A DNA stretch of 64,000 nucleotides from Enterococcus ureasiticus (GCF_001730285.1 NZ_MIJZ01000016.1:186001-250000); one strand, 5' to 3'; positions 1 through 9,634 are shown, counted from the stretch's first letter. A program made the numbers and translations. The notes: generated from the letters alone by a model not told the origin.

Positions 1-1784
1 TCATTTTCTGTTACGGTATAAACGATCTCTTGCCCATCTTTATACTTGGGTAAGTTATCAAAATGGTACGTCCAGTTATCTTTTTCCGTTACTTCTTTTG
101 AGTCAACTGGTGCTCCGTTGGCTAAAAGGTTTACTGTTATCGTTGTTGGACGTTTACCGTCTTGGTCATTCTTGTCATCCCATGTTTTTGTTCCACTGAT
201 TTCTGTTACCTCTGGGATATGGGTATTTGTAATATTCATCCCATCACTAATTGCTGTATAATTAGGAACGGAATTTTCTGTCACTGTATAGTCAATCTTT
301 TTTCCCTCTTTATATTTAGGTAAATCGGAAAATTCATATGCCCATCCTTCATTTTCTGTAACATTCTTTGTTTGAATTATTTCTCCATCTGCTAATAAAT
401 TGACCACAATAGATGAGGGGCGTATCCCATCTTGATTATTTCCATCTTCCCATGATTTGACTCCTTTTAGGTCAACTGTTTCAGGTTTATACGTATTGGT
501 TAAAAGGATAGCTTTTCCTTCATCAGTCGAATTTATACTCAAATCATATTTTGAATCAAGTTCTTCTCTAGCTGTATAATATAGAGGATTTCCATTATTA
601 TCTTTTATTGGTAAGTTCCCCCAGATATACTCCCAGCCATTTTCTTCATTTAGCTCTTGTACCTCACCAAATTTAGTTTCATTGCCTTGTGTCAGGCTTT
701 CGTTACTTGTATGCGTGTATGGTTTATCGCTCTGATATAATTGTACAGGTAAATTCAATGGACGTATGCCATCTTGATTATTTGAATCATCCCAATTTTT
801 CAAGACTGAAAAAGATGTTTCGGATAAATCTAAATCAATACTGGTTCTGGTAGTTAATGTCCTTTCAATTGGTTGGTATCCACCGAGTGGTTGAACTCCA
901 CTTGAAATAAATACCAAATAGTAGGGATGTCTAGTCGTGAGCAGTGTATCTATATTAAAATAAATGACCGTATCATCGGCTTTATCTTTATCAATTAGGT
1001 CTTTCGGTATATCTATAGAGATTGTTCGCTTATCGTAGTCTTTATTAATTGTAGTATCTTTCGTAATATCGGTTATTTTAGAATTTTTATAGAGTTGTAC
1101 CCCTATATTTATCTCTTCATCTTTTACTTGAAGTAATTTTTCTGTTTCTTGATCGATATTGTCTTCAAATTGCAATAAGTAATTATAATTTGTCCCATCG
1201 TCACCGTTTGGAATAATCTCTTTTGCGTTGATTTCAACGTTATTTATTTTGTTGATCACTTCTTGATACGAGGTATCATCATTGGTCTTTGTTTGCGCTT
1301 CGGTGTATAGATCTTTTATTAAAGGATTTGATTCAATTAACTTATTATCAAATTTTCCTCCAGTCAATTTCCAAATAACAACTTGTATTGCAGCATATCT
1401 AGTTAACTCGTTTGCATCACGATATCCTTCAACATTTGGTACAGAATTCTGTGTATCTTGATTTTCGTAGAAAGTTTGCATCAACCATAGTACTGAGCCA
1501 GATATTTTTTCGTTCGTATCTACTTTATAATCTTGACCTGATGGATAGTATTTACTTTCGTCCAAACAAAAATATAAATTTTTATCATTATCGACAATCG
1601 TATATAATCTAGAATTCAATAAATTCAAATTAACTAGCTTAACATCTGGATTTCCTTTTAAATTCGTATCTAAACGAACATTTTTAATTGGTTCTGGCGG
1701 TAAAATAGTCGCCTCCGCCTTGGCAACTTTAGGCAAACAAATAAAACTAAAGAAAATCAACAATAAATATATGTATTTCTTCAT
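1..1784 (-). CDS. Thioester-domain/Cna-B-repeat surface adhesin (C-terminus beyond window)
   Basis: Open from an ATG at 1784 to the window edge (about 594 residues visible; stop lies outside). Residues 1-23 form a signal peptide ending in VAKA. An N-terminal thioester (TQXA-type) domain follows: Cys73 in YFCLDE and Gln134 in RYAAIQVVIW are the expected pair that forms an internal Cys-Gln thioester, used by Gram-positive adhesins to bond covalently to host surfaces. After a spacer of about 170 residues come Cna-B-type repeats, each opening with a K-x-W-(D/E)-D-x-N-(N/D)-Q-D-G-(I/K)-R-P signature (near 760-830, 420-480 and 140-220) and closing with YTVTEN-like strands. Such proteins usually end in an LPXTG anchor, which would lie outside. 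The domains are confident; the binding target is unknown. Confidence 0.85.
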   Translation of the reverse strand, partial: MKKYIYLLLIFFSFICLPKVAKAEATILPPEPIKNVRLDTNLKGNPDVKLVNLNLLNSRLYTIVDNDKNLYFCLDESKYYPSGQDYKVDTNEKISGSVLWLMQTFYENQDTQNSVPNVEGYRDANELTRYAAIQVVIWKLTGGKFDNKLIESNPLIKDLYTEAQTKTNDDTSYQEVINKINNVEINAKEIIPNGDDGTNYNYLLQFEDNIDQETEKLLQVKDEEINIGVQLYKNSKITDITKDTTINKDYDKRTISIDIPKDLIDKDKADDTVIYFNIDTLLTTRHPYYLVFISSGVQPLGGYQPIERTLTTRTSIDLDLSETSFSVLKNWDDSNNQDGIRPLNLPVQLYQSDKPYTHTSNESLTQGNETKFGEVQELNEENGWEYIWGNLPIKDNNGNPLYYTAREELDSKYDLSINSTDEGKAILLTNTYKPETVDLKGVKSWEDGNNQDGIRPSSIVVNLLADGEIIQTKNVTENEGWAYEFSDLPKYKEGKKIDYTVTENSVPNYTAISDGMNITNTHIPEVTEISGTKTWDDKNDQDGKRPTTITVNLLANGAPVDSKEVTEKDNWTYHFDNLPKYKDGQEIVYTVTEN

Positions 1785-2397
1785 CTTTTCATCTTCTTTC
1801 TTTTTTATAATTGCATATAAATGGAGTAGTATCTGATTTCCAATAACATTTCAAAGGTAATTTTTAAATTAAACATTTTTTCTAATTCACTAGAATATCC
1901 ATGTTCTTTTATTAAAATCTACTCACTATTAAAACGTTATCGAAAATCTTATTCTGTATCAAACAGTTTAGATTATACATTACCTTTAAAAATTATAAAA
2001 ACCGTACACTTGTTATTTAATGATCACATCATGAAATGAAGTTTTCTCTTTCCTAGATATTTAGAGTATCATCTGATTAACTAACTATTCAATATTAATA
2101 TTTAATTTCATAATATTTTTAATTTAATTTCAAAATAACTGTTTTTATAATAAAAAAAACTGATACCAAAGGAGTTTTTTCACCAATTAATATTTTCTTT
2201 TTTAAAAAATATATTTTTAATAAAATGAAAATTTACATTACAAATACAATTAATCCTCAATATACTTCTATAAAAATAGAATATTAATTTTTTATAAAGA
2301 GTCGCTACTATTAACAATTTCATTTGTCTATTTATTTTACATCCGCAAATATCGCGAGTATTATTACATATACAAATTATGTAGAAAGGTGTTTATT
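1785..2397. other. AT-rich intergenic region between divergent genes
   Basis: About 610 very AT-rich bases with no credible coding frame. It must hold the promoters of the adhesin (minus) and the phosphatase (plus). On the minus strand a TTGGAA...TATATG pair with 18-base spacing sits near 1818-1848. A weak A/T hairpin (AAAAAACT/AGTTTTTT, 2153-2180) could act as a terminator or insulator. Nothing else was recognised. Confidence 0.5.
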
Positions 2398-3138
2398 ATG
2401 ATAACAAATTTAAGAGATATAGGTGGCATTACCGTACCTACAGGGACTTTAAAAGAAGGCTATTTCTATCGAAGTGGTCAGTTAGTTGGATTAGTGAAAA
2501 AAGACATTCAATTTTTAGAGGATGATTGTAGAATCAAAAAGGTCTATGATTTTAGAAACAAAACAGAAATCTCAGAGCAGCCAGATATGGATATGAACAA
2601 CATTACAATAGAGAATATTGATATATTAGCATCTGAGGATTCATCTAGTATCGCTTCTTTACAAGGAATGTTAGATATTAACCAAAGTGATGTCGAAAAA
2701 GCGATGATTGAAACCTATGAGGAACTTGTAATCAGTAATTCTGCACTGTCTGGTTATAGTAAGTTTCTTACGGAAATTTTAGAAGAAGATCAACCTATTC
2801 TATTTCATTGTTTTGCCGGGAAGGATCGTACTGGATTTGCAGCTGCTCTTATTTTAAAAATAGCTGGTGCCTCTGATCAAAGCATCATGGACGATTATCT
2901 AAAAACAAATGAATCTAGAAAATCAGCAAATAAACAAATTATTGACTCACTGAAAAGCAAACTTACTGAACAGCAACTAAACGCTTTGGAACTTGCTTTA
3001 AATGTTGATAAAACGTATTTATGTCATGCAAAAAAAGTTTTAGAAGAGCATTTTGGTTCTTTTGACAATTATTTACTTGAGGGATTAAAACTAGATACTG
3101 ATTATGTAGATCAATTCAGAAAAAAATTCATTGTTTAG
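2398..3138 (+). CDS. Tyrosine/dual-specificity protein phosphatase (Y_phosphatase3 type)
   Basis: A 246-residue cytosolic protein with the phosphatase signature HCFAGKDRTG (Cys138-X5-Arg144), the P-loop of cysteine-based phosphatases. The N-terminal NLRDIGG...G-x-(L/Y)-(F/Y)-R-S-(G/A)-x-L pattern is typical of the bacterial tyrosine/serine phosphatase family that includes Listeria LipA-like and Mycobacterium PtpB-like enzymes. There is no signal peptide. A GTG nine bases upstream would add three residues, but AAAGG at 2385-2389 lies 8 bases before ATG 2398, so that start is preferred. It stands alone; the substrate may be phosphotyrosine or phosphoinositide and cannot be decided here. Confidence 0.85.
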   Translation: MITNLRDIGGITVPTGTLKEGYFYRSGQLVGLVKKDIQFLEDDCRIKKVYDFRNKTEISEQPDMDMNNITIENIDILASEDSSSIASLQGMLDINQSDVEKAMIETYEELVISNSALSGYSKFLTEILEEDQPILFHCFAGKDRTGFAAALILKIAGASDQSIMDDYLKTNESRKSANKQIIDSLKSKLTEQQLNALELALNVDKTYLCHAKKVLEEHFGSFDNYLLEGLKLDTDYVDQFRKKFIV

Positions 3139-3162
3139 CAGTTGTTGAACATAACCTATCTC

Positions 3163-3255
3163 AGAAAACGAGGTTGAGGTAGTGGCTTCTGTTGCTACCG
3201 CTTATTCGAGTTGTCTAAATCGTAGAGGTATGTCCCAATCTCGTTTTAAAATTAA
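3163..3255. repeat. Long imperfect inverted repeat, terminator-like
   Basis: AAAACGAGGTTGAG near 3165 pairs with CCAATCTCGTTTT near 3236-3248. An inner GGTAG/CTACC hairpin lies between the arms. The outer arm ending in AAAACGAGATTGGGACA resembles the 'GAGGTTGGGACA' long-hairpin intergenic elements common in enterococci and streptococci. It probably terminates the phosphatase transcript. Confidence 0.5.
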
Positions 3256-3286
3256 TACACTACCATAAAAAAAGATCTGCTAGCGA

Positions 3287-3691
3287 ATGGATGGTTATAA
3301 AGTGAAGGAAGAATTAAAAGACATCATCTTATATATTCCAATTATTTTTGTTCTTGCATATATCTTATTATTAGCAGATAAAACAGCTAAAATAGGTGTC
3401 TTTGGTACGATGATTACATTGTTGATAAACACTGATAACTATGAACTAAAGTATAAAAAAAAAATAAGTGAATCTACTAAATTAAAAATTTTAAAGTTTA
3501 AAAATATTGCACTTACCTTTTATTGCAGTTGCTACATAACTGGGATTATAAATATTTTCATTACAAACGCTACTCTTCATACAGTAGTAAATTTAGTATT
3601 TCCTAGTATATTTTTTTTGATTATCTGGTTATATGTTCAAAAAATAATCCCTACAACGATTGATTATATGGAAAAAAACAGAAAAAAATAA
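3287..3691 (+). CDS. Small multi-pass membrane protein, unknown function
   Basis: A 134-residue protein with about four hydrophobic stretches (approximately residues 12-29, 36-48, 73-92 and 100-118) separated by Lys-rich loops, including a KYKKKISESTKLKILKFK segment. The C-terminal tail is basic. No family was recognised. ATG 3287 has no clear ribosome site; GTG 3302 is preceded by GGATGG at 7-base spacing and would give a 129-residue protein beginning MKEELKD, so it may be the real start. It follows the phosphatase after a long hairpin and is probably expressed separately. Confidence 0.5.
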   Translation: MDGYKVKEELKDIILYIPIIFVLAYILLLADKTAKIGVFGTMITLLINTDNYELKYKKKISESTKLKILKFKNIALTFYCSCYITGIINIFITNATLHTVVNLVFPSIFFLIIWLYVQKIIPTTIDYMEKNRKK

Positions 3692-3825
3692 CAATATTAT
3701 GATTTTAAATTTTTCCGTCGTAATCATAACAAAGCAATTCCTTTTAAGAAGTTTTTCTATGAATGTCAACTATTGTCAAGACTGATATAGCGAGTATTCA
3801 TCGTGCTATTCTCCTCACTAACAGG

Positions 3826-3858
3826 GTGAAGGAAACTCAAAGATTGAATTTCCTTCAC
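3826..3858. terminator. Perfect 10-bp hairpin downstream of flavoprotein gene
   Basis: GTGAAGGAAA (3826-3835) pairs perfectly with TTTCCTTCAC (3849-3858). It sits 25 bases past the stop of the minus-strand oxidoreductase gene. The T-tract is poor on both strands, so it may be a transcript-end stabiliser rather than an efficient intrinsic terminator. Confidence 0.5.
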
Positions 3859-3882
3859 TCACGTTGATTTTTCTATATTATT

Positions 3883-5222
3883 TTAATGATACGCTCTTAA
3901 CACATCGTTCGCTAATGATGGGTAAGCAAAAATGATTTTTTTCAGCTCTGATTTAGTCCATCCCGCATGCAATGCCATCGTAAAATAATTAATAAACAAA
4001 TCCGCTTGATTACTTAAGCTAGTTGCACCAACTATTCTATTATCACTTTTCTGATATACAACTTTTACTAACGCAATAGCGTCATTATTTTTTTTATATT
4101 CTAGCCAATCAGTCATATCAATCGTTTCAACGCTATATAGACCTTGATATTCTTTGGCGTGGGAAATTGAGATGCCTACTTGTGCTAATTTAGGTTGACT
4201 AAAGGTGGACATCACTGATAATGGATAGTCTATATTTTTCAGCCCATCTCCGGTCAAATGTTCGACTAAATAGTCTGCCTCCCAAACTGCATATGTAGCT
4301 AGTTTTGGTACAGGAGTGTTACTACAATCTCCACATGCATATATAGTTGATATGTTGGTTGTTAGACACTCATCGACGACAATACCGTGTTGATCTGATT
4401 CAATCCCGATCCTTTCAATTCCTAAATCAGATATATTTGGTATTCTACCAGCAACACAATAAATAGCATCTGCTTGATACTCGATACCTTTAGCCGTTAT
4501 AGCACTATAATTGTCTCGATTCTTTTTTACTGCAATAAGCTGTTCATCAAAATGATAGTTTATTCCACGACTTTTATTTAACTCAATTAGCTTATAAACA
4601 AGTTCTTGGTCAAAGGCAGCTAAGGCTCGCTCATCATGCTGAATGACAGTCACTTCTGTATCAAAAGCTTCAGCAATGGTTATAAAGGCGAACGCAATAA
4701 TCCCAGCCCCAATAAAAATTACTTTCTTCGGCAACTCTTTTTGCGTCAAAAAATTAGTACTGTCTTTTAAATAGTCGCTACCTTCAATTTGTAATGTTCT
4801 ACTTTTTGCATCTGTTGCTATCACAAATTTTTCCCCTTCATATTGAGAGCCAGCTACTTCAATATGATGCTCATCCACAAATATTGCTTCTCCATAAATT
4901 GTATCGATTCCAGCCTTTCGCAATGCTGTTTCATGCTCTAGTGATTCAGTGTTCTCGAGTGAATCTATATAGGCCATAGCTGACTGCCAGTTGGGCGTTA
5001 GTTCATTTACCGCACCTGTTTTGGCTAGTTGCTGTGCAGTAAGTTTTAGCTCTGCAAAAGCAACCAACTCTTTTTTCGAGTACTACCGTAGTTTGCAACC
5101 GCTCCACCAAACTTGTTAGCTTCGACAATAGCAACACTCAACCCTTTTTTATTTAGTCCGTAAGCAATCGTCAAACCACTTAACCCACTTTCAATAACAA
5201 TCACATCATACGATTTTGTCAC
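3883..5222 (-). pseudogene. FAD/NAD(P) disulfide-reductase-like flavoprotein, frameshifted and lacking redox residues
   Basis: The reading starts at GTG 5222 (MTKSYDVIVIESGLSGLTIA, an FAD-binding Rossmann start in which the first glycine of GxGxxG is Glu) and runs through GGAVANYGSTRKK. It then shifts frame at a run of six A (six T at about 5070-5075 on the plus strand) and continues as 394 residues to 3883. One extra A would restore a single 447-residue protein. The downstream part has the NAD(P)-binding IGAGIIAFAF segment and the FAD-binding IYACGDCSN motif of the glutathione reductase/lipoamide dehydrogenase family. The CxxxxC redox pair is absent, and the C-terminal HPT motif reads YPS. 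The family lineage is clear. Catalysis as a disulfide reductase is not expected even without the frameshift. It may be a true pseudogene, slippage-controlled or a sequencing error. Confidence 0.75.
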
Positions 5223-5298
5223 ACACTCACTTTCCCATCTAGTTAATTTTAGCTTAGAATGTTTCGCTCTTTACTAAATATTCTTTTTAGTGATTTTA

Positions 5299-6420
5299 TT
5301 ATTCTTGAAGCAATTTTTTGGTATCGATCCTTAAAACTCGATCAACCCATACTTTTTCGTTTTCTCGATAAGGTTTAGCAGCAGACTCAAAAATCGCATA
5401 TATTTGTCCTTCACTTGCTGATACTTGTTCTCCATGAGCCGGCATATCAACCACTTTCTCTATGTCATTATCTAAAAAACTTTTTTTGTTTGTATCATAA
5501 TTAAATAGTAGTAATTTAGAATTTTTGAACGTACCATAAGATTGAGTAACAACTAGTTTATCTTCAACAAACGTAATCCCTTGTAACTCTTTAACGATTG
5601 TTTCATTTGTTTTGCTTTTATCTATATCCATAGTTGTGTGGATTACTTGCTCCGAAGCCAATTGCCCTGTCATTTTCCCTCTTTCGTCTAAAGGGTACTG
5701 TTCTAACTTGCCATCTGATTGACTATCAAAATAGCCGACATATATATTTTTATTTGAATACGTAATGACTGACGCTCTTTTTACTTGTGGTAGTTCTACT
5801 TGTTGTGTGTACTTGATTGGTTGAAGCGTATTTTTTAATTCATAGTTTTCTATACTGTCCATCGGAATCGCAACAATTTCTGCTCGATCTTTATGGCGAG
5901 CGCAAACCCAGACATTTTTTGCAATCGGATCATGTGTGACCCCTCCAACATGGGGATAGCCTTCAAGAACCACTGTTTTTATATACTGATGTGTATTCTT
6001 ATCCAGCACATAAAAGACTGAATTATGTTTATGTTCATGACAATAAGAAGAAATAAGTAAGTAATCGCCTGCCATCGTGACTCCTTGTGGTGTCATAGAA
6101 TCGCATTCAACGATTGTTTTTATCTGATTATTTTCAAGTGTTGTTGTACTAAGTAACCCTGGTATCACATACATGCCATTTTCCCTTTTTCCTTCTTGGG
6201 ATTCGACAGCTAAATTATACAATTCTGAATATCCGATGATTGCTTCAGCCTGTTGCTCGTATGTTTTATAAATGGCAGGTGTTACATTCGTCATAGCTTC
6301 TTGCTGTTTCTCTATGTCTGTTGATAATGCCGAATCGTGTTCATTATTGAGTTTCGAACAACCAGAAAAAATCGTCATGAATGAAAGAAAAAGTATCATC
6401 CCCTTAAATCGAGTCTGCAT
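5299..6420 (-). CDS. Secreted lipoprotein, possible beta-propeller
   Basis: A 373-residue protein whose signal peptide ends in the lipobox FSGC (Cys21), so it should be lipid-anchored outside the membrane. The body has recurring beta-rich segments (GDYLLISSYCHE, NSVFYVLDKNTHQYIKTV, GVTHDPIAKNVWVCAR, NKNIYVGYF, EDKLVVTQSYG, EGQIYAIFE) that look like blades of a propeller. The ribosome site is strong, GGAGGAG 6 bases before ATG 6420. It lies upstream of the flavoprotein on the same strand with a gap of about 75 bases, so the two may be cotranscribed. The function is unknown, and the propeller call is an inference. Confidence 0.65.
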   Translation of the reverse strand: MQTRFKGMILFLSFMTIFSGCSKLNNEHDSALSTDIEKQQEAMTNVTPAIYKTYEQQAEAIIGYSELYNLAVESQEGKRENGMYVIPGLLSTTTLENNQIKTIVECDSMTPQGVTMAGDYLLISSYCHEHKHNSVFYVLDKNTHQYIKTVVLEGYPHVGGVTHDPIAKNVWVCARHKDRAEIVAIPMDSIENYELKNTLQPIKYTQQVELPQVKRASVITYSNKNIYVGYFDSQSDGKLEQYPLDERGKMTGQLASEQVIHTTMDIDKSKTNETIVKELQGITFVEDKLVVTQSYGTFKNSKLLLFNYDTNKKSFLDNDIEKVVDMPAHGEQVSASEGQIYAIFESAAKPYRENEKVWVDRVLRIDTKKLLQE

Positions 6421-6586
6421 AAAATCTCCTCCATTTCCAAATGCTTTATACTTCTTCTATTTCTTTAATTCTATTTAAAAAAATGATAAGTTGCAAATCT
6501 AAGGGTATCACTTTTTAAAAGAGTCGTTTTTATAACAACCTATTCTCATTTAATAGATAGATTTAGTGTAATTAGAATAAATGAAT

Positions 6587-6627
6587 AGGGACTGGAAGAA
6601 AACACATGGTGTTTTCTTCCAGTCCCT
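6587..6627. terminator. Perfect 19-bp hairpin terminator
   Basis: AGGGACTGGAAGAAAACAC (6587-6605) and its exact complement (6609-6627) flank a 3-base ATG loop. It lies downstream of the ytpR-like gene on the minus strand. The stem is exceptionally long and perfect. Confidence 0.75.
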
Positions 6628-6655
6628 AACAACTAATAAATAGATTTAGGTACAT

Positions 6656-7273
6656 TTATTTCCCAACAGGAAAGGCTTCGCCAATTACTGCATCAAAAGG
6701 CAATTCTAAAATTCCTTTTTTCGCTGGCGCATCAGGTAAGCGTAATTCACCTGCTGAACAAATCATGCCAAAACTTTCTACACCACGTAAAACTCCTGGC
6801 CAAATCATCAGACCATCTGGCATCATAGCGCCAGGTTTTGCAACAACAACTTTTTGTCCCGCTTTGATATTTGGCGCACCACAAACGATTTGTAATACGT
6901 CACCATTATCCACTTCTGTTTGCGTGATCGATAAATGATCTGAATCAGGATGTTTTTTACAAGATTTTACAAAACCGATGACGATTTTTGGTTCACTCTC
7001 TTTAGCCAAGGTTTCGGAAAAACCTACTTTAGCAAGTTCTTCATTCACTTTCGTTAATTGTTCTTCGGTCAACTCTACTTGGCCATCGCCTTCAATGTCT
7101 CCTAAAATCGTTGATGCCTCAAAAATATTCCAAGCTACAACTTGATCCTCTTCCACTACACTTACTCGTGCCACATTTCCTTTACGTTCTACACGATTTT
7201 CTTGACCTTTATCATCTGCTGTGATGACCATCAGGACATCACCGACATGTTCCTTATTGTAAGCAAAAATCAT
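6656..7273 (-). CDS. ytpR: YtpR-like tRNA-binding domain protein
   Basis: A 205-residue cytosolic protein with an N-terminal DUF4479-like part and a C-terminal EMAP/tRNA-binding OB fold (IVIGFVKSCKKHPDSDHLSITQTEVDNG...IVCGAPNIKAGQKVVVA...SFGMICSAGEL), as in the beta-subunit N-terminus of PheRS and in B. subtilis YtpR. The HPDSDHL and CGAPN motifs are diagnostic. ATG 7273 is chosen because GGAG lies at suitable distance and MIFAYNKEHVGD matches the family start; further in-frame starts extend upstream to 7324. The cellular role of stand-alone YtpR is unclear; tRNA binding is inferred from the fold. Confidence 0.85.
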   Translation of the reverse strand: MIFAYNKEHVGDVLMVITADDKGQENRVERKGNVARVSVVEEDQVVAWNIFEASTILGDIEGDGQVELTEEQLTKVNEELAKVGFSETLAKESEPKIVIGFVKSCKKHPDSDHLSITQTEVDNGDVLQIVCGAPNIKAGQKVVVAKPGAMMPDGLMIWPGVLRGVESFGMICSAGELRLPDAPAKKGILELPFDAVIGEAFPVGK

Positions 7274-7418
7274 TTTTTCCCACTCCATTTTTATCTTTTT
7301 TCTATACTGGCTTTTTAAAAGCATGCAGTCCCTCTATCACTTATCCATCTTAACAAAAAAATAGAGTCACTGCATGGAATTTCATCTATTTTTTTAGCAC
7401 TTGCACCAGAAAAAATAA

Positions 7419-7448
7419 GTGAAACAAAACGGTTACGCCTTGCTTCAC
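7419..7448 (-). terminator. Terminator of usp gene
   Basis: Read on the minus strand, GTGAAGCAAGG pairs with a complementary arm (with G-U pairs) ending in GTTTCAC. The sequence that follows is CTTATTTTTTC. It lies 22 bases past the universal-stress gene stop. Confidence 0.6.
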
Positions 7449-7470
7449 CTATTTTACGCGTGCTATTTAT

Positions 7471-7938
7471 TTACTTTTTTGTTTCTGGATGGACGATCAA
7501 AACATCACAAGGTGCATGACGAATGATGTAGCTACTAACACTGCCCATCATTAAACGCTCTACCGCATTTAATCCTGATTGACCGACCATGATCAAATCA
7601 ACATCATATTTTTCTGGCAACTCTTTACACATCACTTCTTTTGCCACACCATACGTTATCACGGTTTCTACTTGAGTAAAATCAGCACTTTTGGCATACG
7701 CTTTACAGTCTTCCAATATTTCTTTAGCACTCTCTGTCTCTTGATCTAATAACCCATCATTCAAAGAGGAATAACCCATCATCATATAGACTTTATTTTC
7801 TATCACATGAGCGACGATCACACGGCCATTATTTCTTTTAGCTACTTCAATTGCTTGTTGATAGGCTAAATTTCCTTGATCACTGCCATCTACACCAACT
7901 AAAATGTTTTTATAGGTTTGTGTTAACACAGTACTCAT
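7471..7938 (-). CDS. Universal stress protein, UspA family
   Basis: A 155-residue single-domain Usp protein. The N-terminus has NILVGVDGSDQGNLAYQQA with the conserved Asp of the nucleotide site. The C-terminus has GQSGLNAVERLMMGSVSSYI, matching the G-2X-G-9X-G-S ATP-binding motif, so it belongs to the ATP-binding subclass. It is cytosolic and usually dimeric. A CGGGAGATGAG stretch before ATG 7938 provides the ribosome site. It has its own terminator downstream. The specific stress role is not visible from sequence. Confidence 0.92.
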   Translation of the reverse strand: MSTVLTQTYKNILVGVDGSDQGNLAYQQAIEVAKRNNGRVIVAHVIENKVYMMMGYSSLNDGLLDQETESAKEILEDCKAYAKSADFTQVETVITYGVAKEVMCKELPEKYDVDLIMVGQSGLNAVERLMMGSVSSYIIRHAPCDVLIVHPETKK

Positions 7939-7992
7939 CTCCCGATTGTTTTATTTTCTCTCTTGAATAGGCTAGCTGATGCCATTAAAACC

Positions 7993-8307
7993 TCAACTAA
8001 TACTTTTTAAAAATGTTGTGATTTCTTCTTTGGTTTTACGGTCCTTGTTGACCAAGCGACCCAGTTCTTTCCCTTGATCCGTCACAACAAAACTTGGAAT
8101 ACCAAAAATAGTCCATTCAGAAGCAAGATCCATGAACTTATCTCGATCCACTTCAATAAAACGAAACTCTGGGAATGCTGCTTCGATTTCAGGCATCACT
8201 GGTTTAATAAAACGGCAATCACCACACCAATCTGCTGTGAAAAAGAAAACACTTTTTCCTTCTGAAACGTAACCTGCCAACTCTTCATAAGATGTTGGAA
8301 TAATCAT
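7993..8307 (-). CDS. Thioredoxin-family protein (WCGDC)
   Basis: A 104-residue cytosolic thioredoxin fold. The active site reads ADWCGDC (residues 25-31) in place of WCGPC, and GIPSF supplies the cis-proline. This fits the B. subtilis YtpP-like subgroup rather than the main thioredoxin. It starts 10 bases after the pepA stop, so it is probably cotranscribed with pepA. A role as a thiol-disulfide reductase or low-abundance thioredoxin variant is inferred. Confidence 0.9.
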   Translation of the reverse strand: MIIPTSYEELAGYVSEGKSVFFFTADWCGDCRFIKPVMPEIEAAFPEFRFIEVDRDKFMDLASEWTIFGIPSFVVTDQGKELGRLVNKDRKTKEEITTFLKSIS

Positions 8308-8317
8308 AAGCTATCCC

Positions 8318-9394
8318 CTACTTTCCGTAAATGATCGTATTAACTGTTGTTTTATCTAATCCTTTTAAGACCTGGATCAACATTTCACGGGCTGCTTCAA
8401 AGTCTTTGATATTGAACATTGTTTGATGTGTATGGATGTAACGCCCACAAACACCGATTACTGTACTTGGTACGCCATTATTCGTTGTATGTGCCGCACC
8501 TGCATCGGTTCCACCTTTTGACACAAAGTATTGGTATGGAATGTTATGTGTTGCAGCTGTATCTAATAAATATTCTCGTACACGAGGTAATGTGATCATA
8601 CCAGGATCATAAATGCGCAACAATGTCCCTTCACCAAGATGTCCATATGTTCCTTTTTTCGTTTGGATATCATCAGCCGCTGAGCAATCGACTGCAAAGA
8701 ATAAATCTGGATTAAATTTATGAACAGAAGGTTTAGAACCACGTAAACCGACTTCTTCTTGAACGTTAGCACCCGCAATCAGCGTGTGGCCTAATTGTTC
8801 ATTTTGCAACGCTTCTAATGCTTCTAACACTAATGTACAACCATAGCGGTTATCCCATGATTTACTGATAATATTTTTACCATTAGCTGTCTTGATTGTT
8901 TCAGTTTGCGGAACGATCGAATCACCTGGGCGAACGCCATAGCTTTCCGCTTCTTCTTTTGATTCAAAACCAGCATCGAATAATACATCTGTCACTTCTA
9001 ATTGCTTTTGACCGCTTGTTCCGCGTAATAAGTGCGGCGGAACGGAAGAAGAGATACATGGATAATTGCCTTTACTTGTTTTTAACGTGAAACGTTGTGC
9101 TGATACCACATATGGATTCCAGCCGCCTAAAGGAACCACTTGGAACAATCCATTATCTTTGATTTGCGTCAGCATGAAACCAACTTCATCCATGTGAGCA
9201 GCTACCATAACACGCGGTGCATCTTGTTCTTTGGCTCTTTTAAGTCCAAAAATCCCACCTAAACCATCATATTGAATCTCGTCTACTAATGGTGCCATAT
9301 TTTTTTTCATATATGCACGAATATCATCTTCAAATCCGCTTGTCCCTTGTAATTCTGTTAGTTCTTTGATGCGTTGAAATGTTTTTTCTTCCAT
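8318..9394 (-). CDS. pepA: M42-family glutamyl aminopeptidase
   Basis: A 358-residue cytosolic metallopeptidase. Metal and catalytic residues are visible: His67 and Asp69 in AAHMDEVGF, Asp181 in SWDNRYGC, Glu213/Glu214 in VQEEVGLRGS, Asp236 in AVDCSAAD and a C-terminal His in RYIHTHQTMF. This set defines M42 dinuclear aminopeptidases such as lactococcal PepA, which releases N-terminal Glu/Asp. The length matches the family. It is the first gene of a short operon with the thioredoxin-like gene. Substrate preference within M42 (glutamyl versus broader) is inferred from lactic acid bacterial relatives. Confidence 0.88.
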   Translation of the reverse strand: MEEKTFQRIKELTELQGTSGFEDDIRAYMKKNMAPLVDEIQYDGLGGIFGLKRAKEQDAPRVMVAAHMDEVGFMLTQIKDNGLFQVVPLGGWNPYVVSAQRFTLKTSKGNYPCISSSVPPHLLRGTSGQKQLEVTDVLFDAGFESKEEAESYGVRPGDSIVPQTETIKTANGKNIISKSWDNRYGCTLVLEALEALQNEQLGHTLIAGANVQEEVGLRGSKPSVHKFNPDLFFAVDCSAADDIQTKKGTYGHLGEGTLLRIYDPGMITLPRVREYLLDTAATHNIPYQYFVSKGGTDAGAAHTTNNGVPSTVIGVCGRYIHTHQTMFNIKDFEAAREMLIQVLKGLDKTTVNTIIYGK

Positions 9395-9634
9395 CGTTGT
9401 ATTATCTGCCAGCGATCCAGCTTAAGATCAACCATTCTTTTTTGTTAAAAAATAACACTATTTTCAAACAAAAACGGCAGATACTCCTTTCATATGATTT
9501 CACATTCATTATAACGCAAATTTTTTCAATTGCCCACGTTTTTTGTTTTTCGATATTTTCATTCAATGTGTTAGAATAGAGTTAAAGCTGAAGAATTTTG
9601 GCAAACATTTGAAAATACTCGGAGGTTATTCCCC

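Noticed and set aside
1412-1612. Small plus-strand frame opposite the thioester domain
   Set aside because: It is antisense to the conserved Cys-Gln thioester-coding region and has no ribosome site.
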